From: Teredinibacter haidensis
GTDB lineage: Bacteria > Pseudomonadota > Gammaproteobacteria > Pseudomonadales > Cellvibrionaceae
Direction: 5' to 3'
Assembly: GCF_014211975.1 (NCBI RefSeq)
Contig: NZ_CP060084.1
Span: 2,801,001-2,865,000, forward strand
Length of the DNA: 64,000 nucleotides
Shown here: piece by piece, positions 52,758 through 62,689 of the stretch
How the letters are laid out: each line of letters starts with the position of its first letter
Numbering within the stretch: the first letter of the stretch is position 1
The notes under the pieces: model-generated
What the model was told of the DNA's origin: nothing
Databases searched by the model: none
What the model saw: the letters and a program-made list of their open reading frames with translations, nothing else
Program-made: the position numbers and the translations under genes

Positions 52758-53485
52758 TGTCGCAGCCGTTTCCCCATATTGAAAGGCTAAACGAAAATAG
52801 CCTTATTATTTATTTCGCCCTCACTCCCGGCAACGCGATCACCCGCCAGATACGCTTTTATTGGCAAAGCATTGAGAAAAACCTGGGTCACCTGCTGAGC
52901 AATAGCGTACCAGCCAATACCAGCCTACTATTGGAGTTTGATGATACACAAACTGATTTTCGATCAGTTCGCGTGCAGGTTGAGCGTCTGCTGCAGTTAC
53001 CTTTCCAACAGAATGCCGTCGATGAAAAACTGTATACGAACCACCACATAATACCGGTTCTCTATCACCAGGATGTTGCTCCTGACCTGGAATCCGTGGC
53101 TCAACTTCACGGTATAACCATTAATGAACTGGTGAAGTTTCATTGCAACAGAAGCTACACCGTATTTTCTGTGGGTTTTGTTCCCGGCTTCGCTTATATG
53201 GGCGACGTAGCGTCTCAAATTGCCACCCCCAGACAAACAAGCCCTCGCACAGAAGTCGCCGGTGGCAGTGTGGGCATTGCCGAACAGCAAACCGGGATTT
53301 ATCCACGCTCTTCACCGGGAGGCTGGAATATTATTGGCCGCACCCCCATCACCGTTCTACAGCCGTTGAATAACAGCAACGCCGAACCCGAATCGTCATG
53401 CCTTTTTAAAACCGGCGATCAGGTTTCTTTTACCTCCATCGATAAAACAGAATTCAACCGCTTAAGCACAGCCAATGACCAATAA
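52757..53485 (+). CDS. pxpB: 5-oxoprolinase subunit B (KipI family)
   Basis: Predicted 242 residues. SVGFVPGFAYMGDV near 138 and PRTEVAGGSVGIAEQQTGIY near 160-180 with SPGGWNIIGRTP are typical of the KipI/PxpB family. It forms the complex with PxpC that carries out ATP-dependent steps in 5-oxoproline ring opening. Overlaps pxpA by one base and pxpC by 11 bases. Confidence 0.94.
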   Translation: MSQPFPHIERLNENSLIIYFALTPGNAITRQIRFYWQSIEKNLGHLLSNSVPANTSLLLEFDDTQTDFRSVRVQVERLLQLPFQQNAVDEKLYTNHHIIPVLYHQDVAPDLESVAQLHGITINELVKFHCNRSYTVFSVGFVPGFAYMGDVASQIATPRQTSPRTEVAGGSVGIAEQQTGIYPRSSPGGWNIIGRTPITVLQPLNNSNAEPESSCLFKTGDQVSFTSIDKTEFNRLSTANDQ

Positions 53486-54359
53486 CACTGAGCAAAAAGC
53501 CCTCGCCACCTTGAATAAAACCGGATCTCTCTGCTTACTGGTCGATCGAGGGCGACGTCGTTGCCAGCATTTTGGCTTATGCAGTGGCGGTGCCGTCGAT
53601 GCCTACGCTTGGCATTGGGCCAATAAACTTATCGACAATAACCCCAACTCGGCAACACTGGAAATCACCCTCGGACCATGTGACATTACCTTTAGCCATG
53701 CTACGCGCATAGCCCTCTGTGGGGCAGAGGCAAACGCCACGCTATCGGGTCGCGCTCTACCGCCCTGGAGCAGTACACGAGTCGCTGCAGGGGATAAGCT
53801 TAGTGTTAAACAGGCAAAAAGCGGATTGCGAGCGTATCTCGCCATCGAGGGAGGCTTTACCAATAGCGGGCTTTTTGGCAGTTGTGAACCATTAAAGGAA
53901 AACGGGCAACCGCGCTCTCTGCTGGCCGGGGACCAATTCGAGTACCCAATACACACCCGACAAAAACAGCTTAATCGCAGCGCCCATTGGCAGGCAATTC
54001 CAAGCTACACCGAAGAACTAATTCTTCATCTACACCCCTGTTACCAATTCGAGTTCTTTAGTGAAACCAGTATAGATAACCTCTTAAACAACTTATTTAG
54101 CATCGGCGCTAACAGTAACCGCATGGGCTACAGGCTAGAGGGTAAGCCTACGGTATGGGACAAACAGGGTATTATGTCGGAGGGCATTGCTTTTGGCAGT
54201 GTGCAGATTCCGCCGGATGGCCAGCCCATTGTATTGCTGAATGACAGGCAAACCATTGGAGGCTACCCCAAAATTGGTTGCGTCCATGCCGCAGATTGCT
54301 ACTCCTTGGCCCAGCGAAGGCCTGGCCAGAAAGTGCGCTTTCAGATTAAACCAATTTAG
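53475..54359 (+). CDS. pxpC: 5-oxoprolinase subunit C (KipA family)
   Basis: Predicted 294 residues. GLCSGGAVDAYAWHWANKLI near 35-55, RIALCGAEANATL near 78, LRAYLAIEGG near 116 and SNRMGYRLEG near 215 mark the biotin-dependent carboxylase-like fold of KipA/PxpC. Completes the three-gene operon. The stop overlaps by 4 bases with that of the convergent EAL protein. Confidence 0.94.
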   Translation: MTNNTEQKALATLNKTGSLCLLVDRGRRRCQHFGLCSGGAVDAYAWHWANKLIDNNPNSATLEITLGPCDITFSHATRIALCGAEANATLSGRALPPWSSTRVAAGDKLSVKQAKSGLRAYLAIEGGFTNSGLFGSCEPLKENGQPRSLLAGDQFEYPIHTRQKQLNRSAHWQAIPSYTEELILHLHPCYQFEFFSETSIDNLLNNLFSIGANSNRMGYRLEGKPTVWDKQGIMSEGIAFGSVQIPPDGQPIVLLNDRQTIGGYPKIGCVHAADCYSLAQRRPGQKVRFQIKPI

Positions 54360-56590
54360 TGCTCACGCTCCTTAAGCCATAGGTGTAACTTATCGGCGGA
54401 CATCGGTCGGGCAAAATAGAAGCCCTGTACCTCATCGCATTCAAGTGATTTTAAGAAATCCACCTGTTCTTTGGTTTCGGCACCTTCGGCAATCACTTTC
54501 TTATTGAGCTTGCGCCCCAAATGAACAATCAACTCAACAATATCGCGACTGTGCTGATCTTCAAACGCCTGTACAAACGACTGATCTATTTTCAGCCGAT
54601 CAATCGGAATTTTCTGCAGCTGGCTGAGCGAAGAAAAACCCGTCCCAAAATCGTCAAGCGACAACTGGAAACCCAGAGTCTTTATTTCATTGAGCATTTT
54701 GTTGTTGTAGCAGGCATCATCCATAGCAATAGACTCAGTGACTTCGAGATCCACCATTTCGGGCTTTACTTCGGTTTCCGCCAGCACACGCTTTAACGTT
54801 TGAATCATTGCAGGATGCTGTAATTGAGCAACGGATAAATTCACGCTCATATGAATATCATGCCAGCCATGATGATCCAGTACATGCAATTCCATCAGCG
54901 CTGTACGTAAAATCCACTCCCCCAAACGCACAATCAACCCGGACTGTTCCGCAAGAGGAATAAAGTGTCCTGGAGGCACAAACTCACCACCTTCCACTGG
55001 CCACCGCAACAGCGCTTCAACACCTAATACTCGCTCAGTTTTCAAGCACAGTTTCGGCTGATAATGGAGAATCAGACGTTCCATATCAAACGCTGTACGT
55101 AAATTTTTCAGTAGCTCCAAGCGATCTTTTGCCTGCTCGACCATAACGCTGTCGAAGCGACACATATCCCCCCGATTGCGGGTTTTCGCTTGCTTTAATA
55201 CGATACTCGCATCTTTAACCGCTTCAGAAGCACCACCATCAACCTTTTCCAGTGGCACCATACCGGCAGTAACAGAAATCATCTGTTCTTCACCGGAAAT
55301 ATCAAACGGCGTGGAAAAGGGCTCCAAAATATTGTCAGCTTTTAAGTACGTATCCTTTGCAAATACAGCAAATGTATCTCCCGCTATACGCGCCACAACA
55401 CAAGGCTCCGGGAAATATTTCCGCATGCGCTTGGCCACCGCCTGCAACAATCTGTCGCCGTATTTCTGCCCCAGGGACGCATTGATTTCAGCAAAATTAT
55501 CAATATCGGCAATTGCCAACAGATAGCCGGAGGGGGATTGGCTTTCAAGCGTCTGTTCAATACTTTTTATGAGAGCATTACGGTTGGGCAGACCAACCAA
55601 TTCATCGATATAGGCAGAGTCACTCAACTGCTCCAGCAAGGTTAAGTTGTCTGCACAAATGGAAATATTGGTACAGAACAGCTCGAGAAGACTTTGATCA
55701 ATTTCGTCTAGCTGCGTCGCACTAGAGACATAACAGCTCATATCCCCCCGGGCATTGCTGCCCAGATAAAGCGCCAAGCCATATTGATCATACACATTTG
55801 AACGCGTATCCAAACTGGATTCCAATAGAGTCCTGGCATGCACCTCTTCCAGATCGGCCAGTGGACGATCGATAAGATTGCAATATTGCCCTGCTGCCGC
55901 AATAATTTCCGGCTGACCCTCTCGTCGCTTATCGTTGCGACGAACACAAATCAAACCTTCGGGAGGAACACTCAGCAAACCCGACAAATGAATGATCACG
56001 CCTTGGGCAAACGCATGTAAACCGTTTTTGTTGAGCAGATCCGCACTGGATCGCACGATCATATCCAGCCCTTTTTTTCCGGCTTCGATCATACGGATCT
56101 GTTTGTAGGAACGAACTGCCGTTGTCAGGGCTGCATAGAGTTTGCTCTGCGTGAGTTCGGATTTTAATTTGTAATCGTTAATATCGTAATCACGGATAAC
56201 TTCAATTTCAGGAGCTTGGTTGGGTTGACCAGTTCTTAATATAATCCGTGAATCCGTTACGTTAAGCTCCTCACGAATCACCGCGACAAGGTCGAGACCA
56301 GCGTTAGGCGTTTCCATCACTACATCCAACATGATGACGGCAATATCCTTGTACTTTTTCAGGATTTCGATTGTCTCTCTGGCCGATTTGGCATGTAGAA
56401 ATTCAATTTTCCGCCCCAGAATACGAGTATTCCGCAATGCAAACGTCGTCGCCGTATGCACGTCCTGCTCGTCATCTGTAATCAGAATTCGCCATACGCT
56501 GGATTTTACTTTTGGAGCTTCCGATTCGCTGCTGGGCTTATCGTCCAAAAATTCCATCATTTCACTGCTATTATCATTATCATTCGCCAT
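54356..56590 (-). CDS. Response regulator with degenerate GGDEF and EAL phosphodiesterase domains
   Basis: Predicted 745 residues. Receiver domain about 30-155 with phosphorylation site D89 (VIMLDVVM), then a DUF3369-like region about 170-320, a GGDEF-type domain about 335-480 where the active-site motif reads AGDTF, and an EAL domain about 490-740 with EALLRW, VNLSVAQLQ, DDFGTGFSSL and IAEGAET. The cyclase site looks inactive while the EAL residues are kept, so it probably degrades c-di-GMP on phosphorylation. The ATG at 56590 overlaps the kinase stop by 11 bases (ATGGCGAATGA); the frame extends to 56626 inside the kinase gene. Confidence 0.88.
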   Translation of the reverse strand: MANDNDNSSEMMEFLDDKPSSESEAPKVKSSVWRILITDDEQDVHTATTFALRNTRILGRKIEFLHAKSARETIEILKKYKDIAVIMLDVVMETPNAGLDLVAVIREELNVTDSRIILRTGQPNQAPEIEVIRDYDINDYKLKSELTQSKLYAALTTAVRSYKQIRMIEAGKKGLDMIVRSSADLLNKNGLHAFAQGVIIHLSGLLSVPPEGLICVRRNDKRREGQPEIIAAAGQYCNLIDRPLADLEEVHARTLLESSLDTRSNVYDQYGLALYLGSNARGDMSCYVSSATQLDEIDQSLLELFCTNISICADNLTLLEQLSDSAYIDELVGLPNRNALIKSIEQTLESQSPSGYLLAIADIDNFAEINASLGQKYGDRLLQAVAKRMRKYFPEPCVVARIAGDTFAVFAKDTYLKADNILEPFSTPFDISGEEQMISVTAGMVPLEKVDGGASEAVKDASIVLKQAKTRNRGDMCRFDSVMVEQAKDRLELLKNLRTAFDMERLILHYQPKLCLKTERVLGVEALLRWPVEGGEFVPPGHFIPLAEQSGLIVRLGEWILRTALMELHVLDHHGWHDIHMSVNLSVAQLQHPAMIQTLKRVLAETEVKPEMVDLEVTESIAMDDACYNNKMLNEIKTLGFQLSLDDFGTGFSSLSQLQKIPIDRLKIDQSFVQAFEDQHSRDIVELIVHLGRKLNKKVIAEGAETKEQVDFLKSLECDEVQGFYFARPMSADKLHLWLKEREH

Positions 56591-58217
56591 GAACGGCTTC
56601 ACCTTGTTCAAGTTCATATGTGCCAACTCTGCTTACAGGTGCATCTAGGGGAATAGCTATAGTAAAACACGTTCCCTTGTCGAGTTTCGATTCAACTTCG
56701 ATCGCCCCCCCCAAAACACCCGTAACAATATTGTGCACGATGTGCATTCCCAATCCATTGCCACCTTCCCCCAGTTTAGTTGTGAAGAAGGGGTCAAAAA
56801 TTTTCTTTAAATTTTCTTCTCGAATACCGTGGCCATCGTCCTGAATAACCATGCAAACGCCCTCTTGTCCTGCAACAGTAGTCAATTCACACGTAATATC
56901 AATCGTACCGTGATCGCAGCCGCTAAAAGCATGGATCAGTGCATTGTTCATCAAATTGGTGATTACCTGGCCCAGGGGGCCCGGGTAGCTATCCATCATC
57001 ACATCGCCGGAAACCTTGATATTAATCTTGTAGGGTGTGTGCTTGAATAGCGGCGACATGGTCATCTTAGTTTCTGCCAGCACTTCAGCCAGCTTAAACT
57101 GCCGCTGCTGGGCGCTGGTTCGATCCACCGCAACTTGCTTAAAACCACTGACCAGTTCCGAGGCACGCTCCAGACTTGCCACCACCAAGTGAGATCCTTC
57201 CTGCATGTCAGCGAGGTAATTCTCCAAGTCTGACCGCGTGATCCCCTCTTTAAACTGCCGCTGAATGTGGCGGGTCGCATCAAAGAGGGAAGACGCAACC
57301 GTTAAGCCGTTACCCAACGGCGTGTTCAACTCATGTGCAACACCGGCCACGAGCGCTCCCAACGCCGCAAGTTTTTCAGATTGAACCAGATTCCCTTGGG
57401 CCTGCTGTAGCTTGTCCAGCGTGCCCTTCAATTCTTTATTAAGGTCAACCAACTCTGTCGTCCGCTCTTTAACGCGATCTTCCAGCGTGGTGAAGGACTG
57501 CTCGAGAGAACCCCTCATTATTTCAAGCTGACCAGAGAGTCGACCGAACTCATCCTTATTCATGGTGGGGATGGCGGTTTTCAAATCCCCTCCGGCAATG
57601 CCTACCGCAGCCCGCGCCAATAAAACCAGAGGCCTAACCACACGTAAACGCAGAAAGTAACTCAAGACTCCCAGTGAGAAAATCAGCTGAAAAATGATGA
57701 TTGTAAACAATAGTTGGGAATCGGCTGCCGCCCGCTGACGAGCGGCTTTCAAACTGTAAGCTAAGCTCACCGATCCGAGCTTCTCACCTTCAAAGGTAAT
57801 TTCACGCACGATGGACAAGCTCTCATCAGCGAGAATAGGCTCCTCGTTTTCGTACTTCAGAAAAGTTTCGTCATCAATACCCTGAACAATAATGCGCAGT
57901 ACCGAAGGATCAATTCTCACCGTATCCAGCAGTGGCTCACCAAGAGATGGAGCCACATTCCACAAGGGCATCGTCATACCGGCCTGGAGCAGATCAGCAT
58001 AGTTGCCTGCCGCTGCACGGCTCTCATGTTCGATGGTTCGCTCATAGTTTTCGTAAATCAGAAAACCGCCCGTGATAACGGCAGGAGCCGCAATGGAGAG
58101 AAAAACCACCACAATGAGAAAGGTCTGTAAACTTGCTCGCCCACCACGAGAGTAATTAGCTGCCGACTTAGACTCGTTATTATCGGTAGATTGCTCAGCT
58201 AATACATCGCTACCCAT
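56580..58217 (-). CDS. Sensor histidine kinase, partner of the EAL regulator
   Basis: Predicted 545 residues. Two membrane helices (about 30-52 and 170-190) around a periplasmic domain, a HAMP domain about 192-245, a coiled-coil segment, HisKA with H295 in VAGVAHELNTPLGNG, and an ATPase domain (NALIHAFSGC, QDDGHGI, GLGMHIVHNI). The start is the ATG at 58217. The overlapping regulator gene strongly suggests a cognate pair turning an outside signal into c-di-GMP breakdown. Signal unknown. Confidence 0.88.
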   Translation of the reverse strand: MGSDVLAEQSTDNNESKSAANYSRGGRASLQTFLIVVVFLSIAAPAVITGGFLIYENYERTIEHESRAAAGNYADLLQAGMTMPLWNVAPSLGEPLLDTVRIDPSVLRIIVQGIDDETFLKYENEEPILADESLSIVREITFEGEKLGSVSLAYSLKAARQRAAADSQLLFTIIIFQLIFSLGVLSYFLRLRVVRPLVLLARAAVGIAGGDLKTAIPTMNKDEFGRLSGQLEIMRGSLEQSFTTLEDRVKERTTELVDLNKELKGTLDKLQQAQGNLVQSEKLAALGALVAGVAHELNTPLGNGLTVASSLFDATRHIQRQFKEGITRSDLENYLADMQEGSHLVVASLERASELVSGFKQVAVDRTSAQQRQFKLAEVLAETKMTMSPLFKHTPYKINIKVSGDVMMDSYPGPLGQVITNLMNNALIHAFSGCDHGTIDITCELTTVAGQEGVCMVIQDDGHGIREENLKKIFDPFFTTKLGEGGNGLGMHIVHNIVTGVLGGAIEVESKLDKGTCFTIAIPLDAPVSRVGTYELEQGEAVHGE

Positions 58218-58484
58218 AGTTTTCTCTCATAAGTACTGCAAGCCAAATCGTTGATTGAGGTAGTATTACAGCCAATAGGCTACGCAAATATTTTTAACTA
58301 TAGTTCATCTAATACAGACAGAAATAAGCAAGTTAACGGCAACCCTCAAAGCATATAACTACTTATTCGGAATACGAATATAAAATCCCAGTATTTTACT
58401 TAATATTGATATAAGTTATCATTCGCTTCGTCACTTTTGACGTAGTGTTCCACCAATTCTACTGACGATGAAGAGGCTAACCTA

Positions 58485-59249
58485 ATGCGCTACACACAAT
58501 TATCACTTTTGTCCCGATTTTTTGTTATCGGCCTGTTCTGGGGAGTAACGAGCTGTGCATCCGTTGAAAATCAAAAGGCCGTCAATACCGCCATTGAAGC
58601 CGCCCCTCGGTCAACAGAATTTGAGTGGATGTCCCTGGAAACATGGCACGCAAAGCATCAATCAAATCTGGAGCGAGCCAAAACCAATAACGTCGATCTG
58701 CTATTCCTTGGAGACTCCATTACCGAGGGCTGGTTCTGGGGTGATAATAAAAAAATATTTGACAAAACCTTCGGAAATTACCGCACTGCGAACTTTGGCA
58801 TTGGCGGTGATCAAACCCAGCACTTGCTCTGGCGTTTACAGCATGGAGAGAGCGGTAATCTGAACCCCAAGCTGGTGGTAATGATGATTGGCGTTAACAA
58901 TTTTGGGCACAGTCAACACAGCGCTGAACAGGTCGCCGAAGGTGTAACGGCTGTTGTGAGCCAAGTAAAAAAATCGTTTGGCAACAGTAAAATTCTACTG
59001 ATGGGCGTCTATCCTTTTGACGAAAAAGCCACCAGCGAAAACCGTGTTGTGGTTGCCAGAACCAACCAGCTACTAGCTGACCTTAACGACGATCAAACCG
59101 TGTTTTACTACGATTTCGGCAAGTTGTTTCTTGATGATCGAGGTAATATTCCTCAAACTATCATGAATGATTTCCTTCACCCCAGCCATCAGGGCTACCA
59201 GCGACTATCTGAAAGACTGGGTCCGGTCGTTCAACAATTCATGCAATAA
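58485..59249 (+). CDS. SGNH/GDSL-family hydrolase, predicted lipoprotein
   Basis: Predicted 254 residues. A lipobox GVTSC at about residues 20-24 follows a hydrophobic signal, so the protein is probably a lipoprotein. SGNH blocks: nucleophile S78 in FLGDSITEGW, Gly in FGIGGDQTQ, Asn in MMIGVNNFG, and Asp/His in NDFLHPSHQGY. The closest known type is the PAF-acetylhydrolase-like GDSL group, often acting on acetylated sugars. The next gene, also an esterase lipoprotein, starts 6 bases after the stop. Confidence 0.87.
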   Translation: MRYTQLSLLSRFFVIGLFWGVTSCASVENQKAVNTAIEAAPRSTEFEWMSLETWHAKHQSNLERAKTNNVDLLFLGDSITEGWFWGDNKKIFDKTFGNYRTANFGIGGDQTQHLLWRLQHGESGNLNPKLVVMMIGVNNFGHSQHSAEQVAEGVTAVVSQVKKSFGNSKILLMGVYPFDEKATSENRVVVARTNQLLADLNDDQTVFYYDFGKLFLDDRGNIPQTIMNDFLHPSHQGYQRLSERLGPVVQQFMQ

Positions 59250-59255
59250 GGAATC

Positions 59256-60377
59256 ATGAGCCTTTTTTTACATAACCGGCCATTAAATATATTAATGCTT
59301 TTGTTAAGCCTGTGCGTAGGCTTAACAAGTTGTATACATTCAGAAAAACACGCTATGCCTACCGATTTAACGCCTCCAACCGATGCCAATATTCAGCAAC
59401 TCGGCCGCATGCAGATAGATAAGTACGGCAGTGCTACATTCGGCTACCCCGGTACCGGTTTTCGCTTTCGTACCACCAGTACGGAAGTCAGTGCCACACT
59501 GAAAAGTACCGGTGAAGAAAGCTATATGGCCGTGCGTGTAGACGGTGGCCAGCCGGCTAGAATCAAACTCCCCACCGATAAACAGGAAATAACGATTTTT
59601 TCTCAGGAGAGCTCTCAACCACGAGAAATAGAGTTTATCTACCATTCGGAAACCTGGCAGGGGATCGTAAGTCTTTACGGTTTTCGGCTGGCAGACGGGA
59701 GGCTCTTAACCGCCGCCGCCCGCCCGGAAAAACGTCTCTTGGTCGTTGGCGATTCCGTTACCTGCGGCGCAGGTGCAAACAGGGATGGTAATGAGGACTG
59801 CGGCATGAACAACCGCTGGTGGAACGCCCACAAATCCTACGGCTGGCTTACTGGCGAAGCACTGGACGCACAGGTTCAACTGGTATGTTACGGCGGCCGC
59901 GGCTTGATACGTAGCTGGAATGGCGCCAGAGATGAACTGAATGCACCGGATTATTACCAACTCACTATCGCCGAAAACAACGCCGAAAAATGGCAGCAAT
60001 CACGCTTTCCCGCCGATCTCATTGTCGTTTCCTTGGGGACCAATGATTTCAGCCTGGGCATTGGCGCGTTGCCAACGGAAGAAGAGTTTGCTCCAGCCTA
60101 TGTAAGCTTCGTACAAACCCTTCTGCAAGATCACCCCAAAGCAGATATCATTCTCACCGATGGCGCCATCGTCAACGATAACGATCCCGAGCGCCCCCAA
60201 CGAACCGTTTTGCGCAGCTACTTGCAACAAACGAGAAAGCTTGTGGACAGTGAACGCGTGCATGTGTTTAATGCCAGTCACTTTCCCGGTGACAGTTGTG
60301 ACGCTCACCCCACGGGGCCACAGCATAAAATGATGAGTGAAGAGCTGGTTGCGTTTATTAGGCGGGAATTAAACTGA
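59256..60377 (+). CDS. Carbohydrate esterase family 2-like acetyl esterase, predicted lipoprotein
   Basis: Predicted 373 residues. Lipobox GLTSC near 23-27. The N-terminal jelly-roll about 40-150 (FGYPGTGFRFRTTSTEVSA) is followed by an SGNH catalytic domain with S167 in VVGDSVTCGAG, Gly in CYGGRGLIRSW, Asn in SLGTNDFSLG and Asp/His at 349 and 351 in DAHPTGPQH. This two-domain build is that of CE2 enzymes, which remove acetyl groups from plant polysaccharides such as xylan or mannan. Operon partner of the upstream GDSL gene; convergent with the GH3 gene. Confidence 0.87.
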   Translation: MSLFLHNRPLNILMLLLSLCVGLTSCIHSEKHAMPTDLTPPTDANIQQLGRMQIDKYGSATFGYPGTGFRFRTTSTEVSATLKSTGEESYMAVRVDGGQPARIKLPTDKQEITIFSQESSQPREIEFIYHSETWQGIVSLYGFRLADGRLLTAAARPEKRLLVVGDSVTCGAGANRDGNEDCGMNNRWWNAHKSYGWLTGEALDAQVQLVCYGGRGLIRSWNGARDELNAPDYYQLTIAENNAEKWQQSRFPADLIVVSLGTNDFSLGIGALPTEEEFAPAYVSFVQTLLQDHPKADIILTDGAIVNDNDPERPQRTVLRSYLQQTRKLVDSERVHVFNASHFPGDSCDAHPTGPQHKMMSEELVAFIRRELN

Positions 60378-60414
60378 TAATTCGATTTCTCCACCCTTCG
60401 AGCCTGCCAACAGC

Positions 60415-62595
60415 TCAGACACTTTTAATGCTTATACGCTGCAAATCTTCATCCTTGCTACTTTTACCGACCATTAATTCAATTTCACCGAAGTAAACCT
60501 GTTTATCCAACGGTTTATCCCAGATTAGAAAATCACTTTGGTTTAAAGTGAATTCAACGTGTTCCGCCCCACCGATGGCAATCGTTACACGCCTGAATTT
60601 GATCAAACGTTTTACTGGCGTCGTAACGCCGGGGATACATAAACGACAGTAGAGCTGAACGATTTCAACCGCTGCCCAGTCGCTGCTATTTTTTAAACCA
60701 ATGGACACAACTACAGGCTGCCCCGGCGCCAAGATATCGCTGTCTACTGCCACTTCGGAATACTGTACCTGACCGTAGCTAATGCCTTCACCAAAGGCCA
60801 GTAGAGGCGTCTCGGGCATATCGATATAGCTGGGAGAACCATCGAAATGGGGCGATATGGGCGCATGCCAGCCAGGGGCTTGATTATAATAAACTGGCAA
60901 CTGACCCACATGGCGAGGAAAACTAATCGGCAAACGACCGCAGGGATTGATCTCGCCAAATAAGCACTGTTTTATAGCCTCGCCACCTTTTGCGCCGGGA
61001 TTAAAAGCAATTAATACCGCAGCGGAGTTCTCCATTACATCATTAATGCAATGGGGCTTACTCATAACTAAAATACTGATAACAGGCGTTCCCGTTTTCT
61101 GTAAATGTTCAAAAACGGCGCTTTGATTCCCGGGCAATTCCAAATCGGCCCGATCATGGAATTCACCATTCTGCTTTAAAGCATCACCCGCGCAAAACAA
61201 AACGACATCAGCTTCGCTCGCTGCTTCTGTCAGCGCCTCGGATGGATCTCTTTCGCAATAGGGTCCACATTCCTCAACTCCCAAGTAGGACAGTTGAATG
61301 CCCTCCTGCTCACAGTAAGACGCCAGTGCCGCCTTAAGCGTTACGGTATCTGCTCGGTGGGTTTCCTTATCCGTATAGGCTGCCATGCCAGGAATGAAGG
61401 ACCAGTCGCCGAGCTGATTGAGCACATTGTCTGCATTATCACCGGCCAGCAAGATTTTTTTCAGTTTCTCCGTCAACGGCAAGGCGCCATTATTCTTCAC
61501 CAACGTCAGCGATTGCTGTGACGCACCTAAAGCCTTGTCCCAACGTCGGGTATCAGCCAGCAAAGCGCGCCGGTCTGGCGCCGATAATTCTTCGAACAAG
61601 CCCAACTCAAATTTCAGGGTGAGTATCCGGCGCACACTCTGGTCAATACGCTCTTCGCTAACGCGCCCCTCCTGTACCAGGGCCAGCGCACACTCAAAAA
61701 ACTCCGGTGTCGACATAAAAACATCATTGCTGGCTTCCAGACACAGCGCCACGGCTTCTTTGATATCGGTTGCTGCCCGCTGGAGGGTAACCATCTGCCC
61801 GCAGTTATTCCAGTCGGTAACGACTACGCCTTGGTATTGCCATTCATCCCGCAAGATCGTATTCATCAACCAGGTGTTGGCTGAACAGGGAATACCATTG
61901 AGCGCCTGGTAACCCGCCATAAAGGTTTTACAGCCACTTTTTGCCACGCGCTCGAAAGGCGGCAGAAAAACATTGCGCATCTGACGCTCGGAGATATGAG
62001 CGTCGGAGGAATCGCGGCCACCACTGGTCTCACCGTAAGCCGCATAATGTTTTGCACAGGCAGCCAGTGGGTACTCAGCCGTTTGGTAGCCATGAACCAG
62101 CGCGTCAGCTAATTCGGCAATTAGCAATGGATCCTCACCAAAGGTTTCGCTAGTGCGCCCCCAGCGCGGATCACGGCCAATACAGAGCACAGGTGAAAAG
62201 GTCCAGTGCAAATGACTGGCTCGGGCCTCGTTCGCAGTTATACGCCCCATTTCGGTTAACAAGCCTGTATTCCAGGTACAGGCCATTGCAAGCTGCACGG
62301 GGAAAACCGTTGTCTCATCCTCCAGGCAGTGACCGTGAATGGCGTCGATACCAAAAATCAGGGGAATCTTCAACCGCGAACGCTGTGCGTTAATCCGCTG
62401 CAAACGAGTAACATCCTCACCAACGGCATGCAGAAAGGAACCCAGATGGTAGCGCTCAATAAAGCTCTCATGCTCCTCTTCCAGAGCCGCTAATTGCATC
62501 ATTTGCCCCAATTTTTCCTCAAGGGTCATCAGGGATAGCAGGTCGGCAACGCGATCCTCAGTTGGCAATGAGGCTTCTAAGTATCGATTATTCAT
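60415..62595 (-). CDS. Glycoside hydrolase family 3 beta-glycosidase, cytoplasmic
   Basis: Predicted 726 residues without a signal peptide. GH3 N-terminal barrel with FGIDAIHGHC near 82, GRDPRWGRTSETFGEDP near 138, KHYAAYGETSGGRD near 182 and the nucleophile D261 in VVVTDWNNCG. The C-terminal alpha/beta-sandwich and fibronectin III-like domain (from about 590, ending near 715) complete the BglX-like layout. It probably hydrolyses short beta-linked oligosaccharides, after uptake, to glucose or xylose. Exact substrate cannot be told. Next to two acetyl-esterase lipoproteins, it suggests a small polysaccharide-use locus. Confidence 0.9.
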   Translation of the reverse strand: MNNRYLEASLPTEDRVADLLSLMTLEEKLGQMMQLAALEEEHESFIERYHLGSFLHAVGEDVTRLQRINAQRSRLKIPLIFGIDAIHGHCLEDETTVFPVQLAMACTWNTGLLTEMGRITANEARASHLHWTFSPVLCIGRDPRWGRTSETFGEDPLLIAELADALVHGYQTAEYPLAACAKHYAAYGETSGGRDSSDAHISERQMRNVFLPPFERVAKSGCKTFMAGYQALNGIPCSANTWLMNTILRDEWQYQGVVVTDWNNCGQMVTLQRAATDIKEAVALCLEASNDVFMSTPEFFECALALVQEGRVSEERIDQSVRRILTLKFELGLFEELSAPDRRALLADTRRWDKALGASQQSLTLVKNNGALPLTEKLKKILLAGDNADNVLNQLGDWSFIPGMAAYTDKETHRADTVTLKAALASYCEQEGIQLSYLGVEECGPYCERDPSEALTEAASEADVVLFCAGDALKQNGEFHDRADLELPGNQSAVFEHLQKTGTPVISILVMSKPHCINDVMENSAAVLIAFNPGAKGGEAIKQCLFGEINPCGRLPISFPRHVGQLPVYYNQAPGWHAPISPHFDGSPSYIDMPETPLLAFGEGISYGQVQYSEVAVDSDILAPGQPVVVSIGLKNSSDWAAVEIVQLYCRLCIPGVTTPVKRLIKFRRVTIAIGGAEHVEFTLNQSDFLIWDKPLDKQVYFGEIELMVGKSSKDEDLQRISIKSV

Positions 62596-62689
62596 AGATA
62601 TTCATTATTGAAGTATTAGTCAGCAGAGAGTTTAACGGATTTATAACTGGCTATATAATCCTTTGAATGCCATATGATTGGAGATGTAT

